From Onthophagus taurus (Eukaryota > Arthropoda > Insecta > Coleoptera > Scarabaeidae): DNA of 64,000 nucleotides. The notes beneath the pieces are model-generated. The model worked only from the letters and a program-made list of their open reading frames with translations, searched no databases and was not told the DNA's origin. The translations under genes and the position numbers were made by a program. Position 1 is the first letter of the stretch; each line of letters starts with the position of its first letter. The stretch covers positions 4,774,001-4,838,000 of the forward strand of contig NC_091973.1 of assembly GCF_036711975.1 (NCBI RefSeq), read 5' to 3'. Shown here piece by piece: positions 48,601 to 58,261 of the stretch.

Positions 48601-48849
48601 GAACCACCGCAGAAAAAGAAGAAATCAAAGAAACCACAGCAGATGACACGTCGTGAAATAACTGTAGCTGTTGAAGTCCCAGAAACAACCTATATAACAT
48701 TAGGGTTACGACCGCGTGGTATTCCGTTATGTTTTGTGCATTCGGGAGAGTTTAGAATTCCAATTTACGATTATGATGAACTTCAAAAAGTTGATAACTT
48801 AATTAATAATTATTTAAAACGTATCGCGATTGACATAAATAAACGTTAA
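39657..48849 (+). CDS. Unrecognised micro-exon gene, acidic/RG-rich nuclear-type protein
   Basis: Ten coding exons: 39657-39704, 40134-40160, 40219-40254, 40313-40348, 41873-41896, 41955-41978, 42031-42075, 42134-42169, 42228-43227, 47669-48849. Total 2,457 nt, 818 residues. Exons 2-8 are 27, 36, 36, 24, 24, 45 and 36 nt, all phase 0, each with a clear AG acceptor and GTAAGT donor. Exon 9 carries TIDLTISDDE, a SUMO-interaction motif, directly followed by the CtBP-type motif PLDLS (residues about 172-186), then an Asn/Tyr-rich stretch. Exon 10 has an acidic 12-residue repeat (DEMDEEDEMEGK, 47,821-48,000), an RSRRRSRGRGRGRG block, a KKKKSKK nuclear signal and a conserved-looking C-terminal 70 residues (VPETTYITLGLRPRG...). 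No family recognised; nuclear function is inferred. The start at 39657 is my choice; upstream exons may exist. Confidence 0.7.
40134..42169 (+). other. Run of seven symmetric micro-exons (24-45 nt)
   Basis: Each exon encodes 8-15 residues: VFSEEIQQT, ASVDNKIDVDRS, LSVFHESYPLRN, DYRNWIED, LEKQLISN, TEIMSDNQPNTPEEI and MDDKKSEPAMEE. All begin and end between codons, so any subset can be skipped without shifting the frame. Five of the intervening introns are only 58-134 nt; the one between exons 4 and 5 is 1.5 kb and repeat-filled. Confidence 0.7.
40540..41590. repeat. Tandem hairpin-forming repeats in micro-exon gene intron 4
   Basis: Six to eight diverged units of about 120-150 bp. Each has a CTATCTAGATTGACAGAGAT-like arm and its inverse CATCTTTGTCAATCTGGATAG about 60 bp later, the loop holding CAGATGTGTA or similar. 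Best-preserved units are at 41,270-41,580. A diverged copy of the 183-bp unit found in the later intron follows at about 41,635-41,760. Confidence 0.8.
44803..46139. mobile_element. Palindromic MITE inserted in the 183-bp array (TA target duplication)
   Basis: Left end CAGGGTGTCACACAAAAAAC, right end its inverse GTTTTTTGTGTGACACCCTG. Comparison with uninterrupted array units (AGGTTATATAACTTG) shows a duplicated TA, so the boundaries are exact. The arms (44803-45089 and 45853-46139) are near-complete inverted repeats of each other, about 287 bp each. No transposase; non-autonomous Tc1/mariner-like by target site. Confidence 0.92.
45090..45852. mobile_element. Second, related MITE nested at the centre of the first
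   Basis: Ends CAGGTTGTCGCACAAGAACG and CAACCTG (inverse), flanked by TATA on both sides. Removing it leaves GACACCTGTATACAGGTGTC, the perfectly palindromic centre of the outer element, so this copy inserted at the central TA. Terminal 100 bp resemble the outer element (CTGTAACTCTGTCATTTA in both), showing the same family. Frames 45174-45368 and 45280-45513 are not coding. Confidence 0.85.
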
Positions 48850-51000
48850 ATTAGATTTAAGAAAATTTATTACCAAAATGTATTAATGTATACGATATTA
48901 TTATTTAAGTTTTGTTTAAAGAGTTTGACGTCCTTGCAATGATTTAAAATGTAAGATGAAACGGCGCCGAGAGAAATTGAATAAGTTTAAAGTAATAATT
49001 GTCTTGACGTCGCGTTACGCACTCGTTGACATTGAGTCGGTCTGAAGGCCAAACCTGCAGATCTTCCTGGATGTGCACTACATACCAATCTATATTTAAT
49101 CAATTCTCTCCCGGCCGAAAATAGACGCAAATCAATCTGCTCTTAAAACGATCTGCAGTTAATCCTATTCTGGACGTTTTTATTATTGCTTCCTCAATCT
49201 TGTTGACGTCACACTACTTACTATTGTGTTTCAATTTTCGTATTTTTATATAAGAGTTGTTGAATAAAAAGAAAAAAAAAACAGTAACGAGTTTTTGTAT
49301 TAAATAATCACTGATATCCATCGTTTGAGGAAATAATACTCATTTTTTAGATATTAATCAAAATTTATTGTTGATCGTAAATTAATGGGGATTTTCCATG
49401 GACTGGTGCTCAATTGTATTAACTGATTTTTTTAATCGATTTATTGCCACAAATCGATTTGATTTAAAGGAGTTTGAAAAAAATTAAAATTATTATAAAA
49501 TGAAACTCGGAACTTGCAACCTTGGCATTGATAGACCGCATGGCAACGTTGTAATCTCAATAACAACGATCGTAGTATAGGTTTTTGTATTTAATTTGCG
49601 CGACCAATCGCTATCTTTACAACAAACAATTATATCCACGATCACGCATCATATGCCTGACACACACACACACATATATGTATATATAAATATACATATA
49701 TATATAGGAAGGATAAAGTTTGCCAAATTAATGTTTATTGTTTAGTGCCAGATATTTAAAACTACTAAATTTAAATCACCTTAAATACAATATTTTTTAA
49801 TTACAATGATTTAATTTTCAACAAAAATATTTCATACAAAACAACCTAATAAATAAATTAAGATTAAAATCTCAAATTATACAACAACCTTGATTTGTCT
49901 TCAAAACAAAAAAAAAATAAGATGAAAGAAAAATAGGTTAATTTTTTCTCTTGAGAATTAGATTGGACATTGCTCCTTTGAGTCCAAGGATTTTTTTTTG
50001 AAATGAATATTTGCAAATCATTAAAAATAGAGGTAAAAACGGAGGCGACAGCCTGTCTAGCAACCGGAGGCGAAAATATAACAGCAACCACGATAGACGG
50101 ACGGTCTCTCTGCCATAGTGTATCTGACGTCATGATTATTTTTAGACTCAGTTTTGCATTTCGAGTTGAGAGCTTAACATCAACATACAATTAGCCAAAA
50201 ACATTTCGAAATATTGAGTTCGTATGGCCCCGTTTATTAAACAAGGGGCCGGACCAGTTTTTATAAAAAAAACTTTTTTGCGAGACGCAATAATACATCA
50301 AACTTATATTTACACGGCGTATGATAAGATACCGATGTTTTGTGTACTTAAGTTTGTTTTTTTACGTGATAACAATTTTTTTTACTATTACCTTTTTAAA
50401 TATAGTCTATAAATAAATATTACATAAGCAATTTGAAATTTATTAGGGTCATTTATTGACGTAAATCAGCCAAAAAAACTCTTTCTATTTTTTGGCTTTT
50501 TCCGAATTTTCTTTTTTTGTATTATTTAGGTCAATTTTTTAGTAATTAGCGAAAAAAACATTCGAGGTCCGGCCAAGGAAACTCAAACAACGACAAAAAA
50601 ATCGTATGAACCTCGACCGATCGATATTGTAGAATTATTTCGACCTTAACGTTTCCGGTAAATTGTGGGACGTTTCTTGGTCGTATGAAAATGTCGTTAA
50701 TATTTCACACCTATAAAAAGAGAGTATTGTAATCGTGCAAAAATTTAAATTCCACATTTTTTGTAATTACGGTCATATATATTCATAAAAATAGTTTTAT
50801 TTATATTTTTAATTTGATTAATAGTTGATTTTTCTAAATATTATACGAAATATCTAAAATCACGTCATTAAGATTGATTAAGATCTAAAAAATTATATTG
50901 GTACACCTGAAGATGCAGAAATTTAACAGAAATCGGTCAATTGAAAATGAATCTGATGGATCAAGATTGATTCTTGAAAGTATATCTTAATAAAGTAAGT
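48850..51000. other. Intergenic region after the micro-exon gene
   Basis: Starts with the probable 3' UTR of the micro-exon gene. A less AT-rich patch lies at 48,950-49,160. A (CA)n/(TA)n microsatellite is at 49,663-49,710. Frames at 49864-50190 (minus) and 50003-50412 (plus) overlap each other, resemble no family and are not supported as genes. Confidence 0.5.
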
Positions 51001-52755
51001 ATTATTTGAGATATTTAGGGCGAGATTATTTCTTCCATAAATTTCTCTCTTCCATAAATCTCGGCCGACTTCGAAGACGTCGGCCATCACAAGTATCATG
51101 AACAATACAATAAGTCTACCCTGCTGGAAGTTTTGGGAGAAATGATCTCGGCCGACTTCGAAGACGTCGGCCGCAATAAGTATTGTTCCTGATACTTGGG
51201 AAGAGAAGTATCATTTGAGATATTTAGGGCGGCCGACGTCTTCGAAGTCGGCCGAGATTATTTTTTCCATAAATTTCCAGCAGATAAGAGAAATAATCTC
51301 GGCCGACTTCGAATACGTCGGCCACCACAAGTATCATGAACAATACAATAAGTCTACCCTGCTGGAAGTTTTGGGAGAAATGATCTCGGCCGACTTCGAA
51401 GACGTCGGCCGCCCTAAGTATTGTTCCTAATACTCAAGGCGGCCGACATCTTCGAAGTCGGCCGAGATTATTTCTTCCATAAATTTCCAGCAGATAAGAG
51501 AAATAATCTCGGCCGACTTTGAAGACGTCGGCCGCCACAAGTATCATGAACAATACAATAAGTCCACCCTGCTGGAAGTTTTGGGAGAAATAATCTCGGC
51601 CGACTTCGAAGACGTCGGCCGCTCTAAGTATTATTCCTAATACTCAAGGCGGCCGACATCTTCGAAGTCGGCCGAGATTATTTCTTCCACAAATTTTAAG
51701 CAGGTTAAGAGAAATAATCTCGGCCGACTTCGAAGACATCGGCCGCCACAAGTATCATGAACAATACAATAAGTCTACTAAGTATTATTTGAGATATTTG
51801 GGGCGGCCGACATCTTCGAAGTCGGCCGAGATTATTTTTTCCATAAATTTCCAGCAGATAAGAGAAATAATCTCGGCCGACTTCGAAGACATCGGCCGCC
51901 CTAAGTATTGTTCCTGATACTCAAGGCGGCCGACATCTTCGAAGTCGGCCGAGATTATTTCTTCCATAAATTTCAAGCAGATTAAGAGAAATAATCTCGG
52001 CCGACTTCGAAGACGGCGGCCGCCACAAGTATCATGAACAATATAATAAGTCTACCCTGCTGGAAGTTTTGGGAGAAATGATCTCGGCCGACTTCGAAGA
52101 CGTCGGCCGCCCAAAGTATTGGTGGTCATGATGCTTGGGACGGCCGACGTCTTCGAAGTCGGCCGAGATTATTTCTTCCACAAATTTCAAGCAGGTTAAG
52201 AGAAATAATCTCGGCCGACTTCGAAGACGTCGGCCGACCTAAGTATTGTTCCTGATACTCAAGGCGGCCGACGTCTTCGAAGTCGGCCGAGATTATTTCT
52301 TCCACAAATTTCAAGCAGGTTAAGAGAAATAATCTCGGCCGACTTCGAAGACGTCGGCCGACCTAAGTATTGTTCCTGATACTCAAGGCGGCCGACGTCT
52401 TCGAAGTCGGCCGAGATTGTTTCTCCACAAATTTTAAGCAGGTTAAGAGAAATAATCTCGGCCGACTTCGAAGACGTCGGCCGCCACAAGTATCATGAAC
52501 AGTACAATAAGTCTACCTTTCTGGAAGTTTTGGGAAAAATAATCTCGGCCGACTTCGAAGACGTCGGCCGCCCTAAGTATTGTTCCTAATACTCAAGACG
52601 GCCGACATCTTCGAAGTCGGCCGACATTATTTCTTCCATAAATTTTAAGCAGGTTAAGAGAAATAATCTCGGCCGACTTCGAAGACGTCGGCCATCCTAA
52701 GTATTGTTCCTGATACTTGTGGCGGCCGACGTCTTCGAAGTCGGCCGAGACCTGT
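51000..52755. repeat. Family-A palindromic repeat cluster 6
   Basis: The densest cluster: about 25 cores in alternating orientation over 1.7 kb. Two paired forms recur: cores separated by AAGTATTGTTCCTGATACTCAAG-type loops (about 25-35 bp) and cores separated by TTTCTTCCACAAATTTCAAG-type spacers (about 40-45 bp). A block at 52,190-52,330 is repeated almost exactly at 52,310-52,450. The all-frame-open peptides [14 protein letters not shown] and [13 protein letters not shown] come from this motif. Confidence 0.95.
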
Positions 52756-54544
52756 CAAAGTAAGTTGGAGATCCTGAGATTAAAAAACCTCTCGATTAAT
52801 CTTTGCAAAAAGTGGTTCCAACAAGATTTTGGCAAAAAAAATGACGTGGGTAAAATTGTAAAAAGTTGTTGAACTTGGAGACTATGTCCTCAATAAATTA
52901 TTTCTATTAAACAAGTTTTCCAATAAACCAATGAGAATGAGTGAAAAATCATTTTTAAATGTATTATCAACGAAAATATTTGGATATCTGGTATTTAGAT
53001 AGTAAACACCGAAACATACGACGTAAAAAGGTTAAATTCAACGAATCAAGCATGTTTTGAAAATGTTGACGGTTGTTTTTCTTAACGATTATTTTTTTGT
53101 GATCAATTTACTGTAATGGTCAGCGAAATAAGAGGTGCTTTGTTTGTGCGATTTACGCGCAAATAAAATTTTATACTAAAAAAGTTCTTTTATTTCATTT
53201 TAACCTACGACAATTTTACTGTTATTTTTAATGAGTCATTTCGAATGAACTATTTTCAAGTGCCTTATGTTAGCAAAATTTCAAAATGCTTTCTTTGTTA
53301 AAAAAGATTCTGGAACATTGTGTGTATTTGTTAAAAGAAGTAATTTCTATTTAAATTTATCAATGACTCACTATTGCCAGGTGAAAGTATAGAGGCGGCC
53401 ACAAACATCCTCAACAAAAAAAGCGAGGAGATACTTTTTTTTTTTAATAACTTTTTTTTTTTAATACTATTTTTTATTAAAGACCTTTTTCGAGTTTACA
53501 TCACCTATTTAAACGGCGATGATTAAGGTGGACGATAACGGCCCGTTTCGTAATAACAAGCAAACAAGTCGTGATATCATGCTCTAAATAAACGGTTGTT
53601 TTTGTTAAAAAAGCTACCCACACAGTTTTGTTTAATTACTATGTTTCTTTATGGTATGTTCGCATATTTTTAAGGTGTCATAAAAATGAAATTTAACATA
53701 AATTTGAAAAGCTATAATTTGACCAATTGATTTCCTGTCGTAATATGGTGAAAAGCTATTAGGGTAGGTTTTTCTTGGAAGCAATTAGCTCGGAAAACCG
53801 CGTCCAGGCGTAGGGCTTAGGCGTTTTGCGCATAGCATTTTCCCGTGAAAATCAATAACGGCAAAGCGGGTTTCGTTTCCAACGTCCGTTCAGTTAGTAA
53901 CATCCCAGCCACAGTGTCGTCATGGTATAGTGAATCTTCCCCCTGAGCTGACTATGGCTACTGCCCGGCGGCCATCACATCTCCAATCCCAAGGAGACAT
54001 TCTGGGCAACCTACCGTTCCACCTTCCACCATTGCTCAACTTTGAATTTAATGACAACACCTTTTTTGCCGTTTATTGTTTTATCAAAAATTTTATCGGG
54101 TAAGACACTTATTTTCTATAAACAACATCCTTGTAAAAATAAAAACTATCAGAAACAGTTTTTTTAATGGAGAAGTGTGTGTTTGTTTACTTAAATTGAG
54201 AGACATTTTGTCTCGATTGACGTCGTGAGGTTCAAAGATCAGAAACATAACGTGAAATAGATAAATAAGCACTTCGGGCGTTTTTGCTGTTTGTTTCCAA
54301 GTGAAGGTCACGAACGCGGATTACGATTGCACAAACTCGATCTCTTATCGAATCATTTTCCAAAAGTCAAAAAAAATAATATTCATTAATACAATTAATT
54401 ATTTGAATAATAATTAAATATCATTAAAATTATTATTAACACATTATTTTATATGATCTTTAGCTAGATCTTTACTTGTTAATTTTTTACTTGAATTAAA
54501 AAGTTATATCCGCCATCTTTGAGCTCTCCAAAATCTTGTATTTC
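52756..54544. other. Intergenic region before the LINE
   Basis: Mostly AT-rich, no repeat array. A less AT-rich stretch at 53,770-54,020 contains a short open frame (see the candidate exon at 53,954). Confidence 0.4.
53954..54099 (+). other. Candidate orphan first exon
   Basis: An ATG (MATARRPSHLQ) opens a frame in a locally GC-richer stretch, ending in phase 2 at a GTAAGA donor. The phase matches exon 2 of the TSC22 gene at 62,217, so it could be an alternative distal first exon of that gene; this is one-in-three by chance. No protein similarity recognised. Low confidence. Confidence 0.2.
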
Positions 54545-54551
54545 TAGTACA

Positions 54552-56651
54552 AAAAACGTTTACAAAAAAAAAACCACCTTGGCTAACAGATAATGTGAAA
54601 CTTTTGATGGATTTAAGGGACAAAGCACTTCATAAATTTAAACACACAAACAGTTTACATGACTGGGACTATTACAAAATGTTGCCGAATTATACTACAG
54701 GTGCAATAAAAAGAGAGAAAAGAGTTTATGTGGAGTTCTCGGCAAGGAGTAAAAATAAAAAGCAATTATGGTCAAGTTTAAAGAAATGCGGTGTCCATTA
54801 TAACAAAAATAGAGAGATTCCTCTTTCACTTTCTGATGCTGATGAAATTAACAACTATTTTTGTTCAGTACAAAGTGACAGGTTGCCAGATGTAGACCTT
54901 TTAAATTTTTATAGTAACAATGTTAAAGATTCTGTGGATGTGTTTGAGTTTACTGCGGTGACGGAGGAGGAGGTAGGAGATGCCTTAAGTGCTATTTCTT
55001 CCAATGCTCAGGGAGCTGACCAGCTTTCTATATCTATGATAAACATATGTTCTCCCTTGATCATACATTTCATCAGACACATTTTTAATTTTTGTATAAC
55101 TGAACATGTTTTTCCATCTTGCTGGAAAGAGTCGATCATTTTACCCATCGCTAAAGCAAGTAATCCTAATGCGGTGTCGGATTTAAGACCGATTAGTATT
55201 TTGCCGGTGCTTTCGAAGGCATTTGAAAAAATTTTAGCAAAATAACTTAGACATTATCTGAATGCGTGTAATATTTTGCCTGAATTCCAATCTGGGTTTA
55301 GACCTCATCATGGCTGCTGTGGAGCGCTTTTGAATATCACTGACGACTTGTTGTCTGCGGTTGATCAGGGGAAGATGTCGGCGCTTGTTATGTTGGACTA
55401 CTCCAAGGCCTTTGATACTATTAATCATTCATTGTTGTTGAGTATTTTGCACTACATAGGCCTTGGGTGTGGTGCGATATCGTTGTTCGCTGACTATCTG
55501 GCGGGTAGGTCACAAAGTGTCATGATACATGGAAACAGATCTAGACCCACTGAAGTCGTATCCGGTGTACCTCAGGGCTCTGTGTTGGGTCCCATTTTGT
55601 ATACGGTGTATACATGCCGGTTATACGACTGTCTGCGTCATTGTAAGTATCATGCTTATGCTGATGACACTCAGATTTATTCCTCTTTTAATGAAAAAGA
55701 TCTTGCTGTTGCGCAAAGACATATTAACCAGGACCTGGATGCACTAGTTAGCCTTTCAGAAAGGCATAATTTGGTTATTAACCCCGATAAGAGTAAGTTA
55801 TTATTGTTCGGGAGTAAAGCGTGCAGAATAAAAAATAATATACAGATTTTTGTTAAAAATAGTCCATTGAATATTTCAAGTGAAGCAAAAAATTTGTTTT
55901 ACGCAGCATGTTAGTTCGATGATGCGGAGGTCGTACTGTGCTCTTAAATCTCTTTATGAACACCGTTTCCTACTTAATAAACGAATAAAAATATTGCTCT
56001 GTGAAACACTTGTTTTGTCTAATCTTAATTATTGTGATGTCGTTTACGGACCTTGTCGCAAGGGTCGTGACAAATACCGTATCCAGAAACTACAAAACTC
56101 TTGTATTAGATTCATTTCTGGTTTGAGAAATCGCGATCGAATATCTCATGTTTATGAGGATATCGGTTGGCTGCGTATGTCCATTCTGTTCCTCCTGAAT
56201 TCCAGCACCTTGGTGGTATCTCCTTCAAGAAGAAAATCAAAGGGCTCTTTCTGACCTGTAATAAATGACTAGGTCGCGCAATTGTTTTTTTTTTTTTTCT
56301 TTCTCCGAGACTCCATACACACTATGTTATGATTGCTGGTTTTTCGTAATGCTTGCACTGTAATAGTTGATTCGTGGCCCTTTCGTTTCTTTTCTTTTTT
56401 TTTTTTAAGTTTATTATTTTTAGCATTAGTTAGTAGTTAGTTAGTTTAGTTAGTTGATAGATTTTTTTTTATGGGGTGCCGGAAGAACAGATCAGTGTTC
56501 TTCACTGTTCTGAGGTATCTCCATTTGGCGCACATTTTTTTCTTTTTTCTTGTTGTTTGTTTGTTTTTTTTAATATGTATACAAATTTTCTTCTGTTATA
56601 TTATGGATATACTTATATTATATTATGCGTCAATAAATAAAAAATAAAAAA
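54552..56651 (+). mobile_element. 5'-truncated non-LTR retrotransposon (LINE), inactive
   Basis: Begins inside the second reading frame (PPWLTDNVKLLMDLRDKA), so the endonuclease is missing. The reverse transcriptase region follows: DLRPISILPVLSKAFEKI, FQSGFRPHHGC, LDYSKAFDTINH, GVPQGSVLGPILY and the catalytic YADD (HAYADDTQIY). A stop interrupts the frame at 55,243-55,245; a frameshift with apparent loss of some residues occurs near 55,900; a second shift lies near 56,185, after which the frame ends FKKKIKGLFLTCNK in another register. The downstream piece has LSNLNYCDVVYGP and RIQKLQNSCIRF, typical of CR1/Jockey-group elements. The tail is (AATAAA)-like. The 7-nt TAGTACA flanks both ends (54545-54551 and 56652-56658), a likely target-site duplication. 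Confidence 0.9.
54595..56275 (+). pseudogene. Broken LINE reverse-transcriptase ORF
   Basis: Three fragments of one former frame: 54595-55245, 55276-55914 and 55880-56254, separated by a premature stop and frameshifts. The catalytic YADD box is intact, but the endonuclease is absent, so the copy cannot be autonomous. Confidence 0.85.
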
Positions 56652-56658
56652 TAGTACA

Positions 56659-58260
56659 TTTCTTATCTCATCAATTTAGTTTGTCCTTTTTACCTCAAAA
56701 TGTTTGAATTTAAAATTAATTTTTTAGACCACACTCCCATTACAATTAATTATTTCAATTACCAACAGCTGGGTATATCATCTGATATAAACAAGGCTTA
56801 AACTTTACTGAAGGTTGCAGAGGGATTAACTTAGTTCAACTTTGGTCTAGATGGATTGATACTTAATAATAGCTTTCCTGGAGATGTTTGGCCATTATGA
56901 TATAACTTAAGATGTTAAAGGCAGGATTGGCTAATCTTTTGGTTAAATGTCAAATATGGTGAAAGATAACTCGTACGAAATTTTTCAATTATTGCACTTC
57001 TTATAACATTCACCTACGATTTTTGTAATTTTACAGAAAGTTGACCTTGGGTAAAATTTAGGAATTAAATTACAGCATATAGCAATGAATCATCAATTGT
57101 AAAATAGTCATTTCTTTTTTTTTTTTTCGTGATAAGAATATATTTTTCGATTTCGTTTTTACCTTTTAAAATTAAACTTCCTTAACTTTTTTTATTAAAA
57201 GAAACTGAGAAATTGTGTGAAAGTTTAAGATTATTAAGATAAGAAGATGAAAAAAAAATATATATATATATATAAAAAAAATAGAAATGTTGATTGAAAT
57301 TGGTATTCTTGAAACCATAAAGAATCAATTATAATAAAAGATTGCAAAAATCAATTAATTTTTTGTAATGTGAATAACGATTTAATTCTTACTTCATGTT
57401 TATTAGGACATATCTTAACAACAAAAAATAAATAATAACTAAAAGAAAACCACAATTATTTATGAAATGAAAAATAAATCAATTAAATCAAAGGTTACTA
57501 AAATTCATTACGATGTTAATATTTATTTATGACGAAATTTTCGAATTTAAAACCGAAGAGAATCAAATTTTAATCAAAACATTACTGTCTGTAATTACTT
57601 TATTAATCATTAATGCTCTATTGTTTGAATGTTATATCACACTTATTGTAGGGTTCTTGATAAAAATTCGAACATGCAATGTGTTGCGATTGCGTATTAA
57701 AATGACACCGTCTAATTACGCTTATTCGCGGTAGCCAATATCTTATATTCGAAACTAATGCGCAATTGTTCGATTATCTGAGCAATGTGAGTGCATAATG
57801 GTTTTTCTATTTCAATCCTTTTTCTCTTTTTAAACACATTTCCCGTTCCTGATATATTTATATATTATACTTAAACGTTTCCAAACCAAAAATAATAATT
57901 TTTTGAGAATAAAATTGTTAATGAATCACGTACTAAGTGTACACATTATTTTTTTTGAACACAAGACGTGAAAATTTTTCGTATTATGAATAAATAAAGT
58001 TTGCTTACAATATTATTTATTAAGTTTGTTTATAAATGAGGTGATAAACTTCCGTTTGAATAGTTGATGTTTGTTACTAAATGGTTACAATTAGAATCGA
58101 ATACGTTTTGCGCAATACGCGCTAGAATTAAATTATGCACTTTAATGCTTTATTTGTTAACCAAATATTTAAGAGCGAAAATTAAGTTAATAATTTTTTT
58201 GCGTAGGTACAAAAAATTTTTTATTTATTTAACCTTAATTTTTGATGATTTATTTTATTA
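56659..58260. other. AT-rich intergenic region
   Basis: No gene recognised. An (AT)n run is at about 57,259-57,275. The 73-codon frame at 57513-57734 is hydrophobic, AT-driven and unsupported. Confidence 0.5.
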
Positions 58261-58261
58261 A

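Noticed and set aside
47730-48700. Antisense serine-rich and leucine/histidine-rich frames opposite exon 10
   Set aside because: Shadows of the acidic GAA/GAT-rich coding strand of the micro-exon gene.
49864-50412. Overlapping frames of 108, 63 and 62 codons
   Set aside because: Mutually overlapping on both strands, no family resemblance, no splice-site support.
51215-52489. Repeated small proteins with [13 protein letters not shown] and [13 protein letters not shown]
   Set aside because: They are translations of the family-A palindrome and appear on both strands at every cluster; no initiation context, introns or conservation beyond the DNA repeat.
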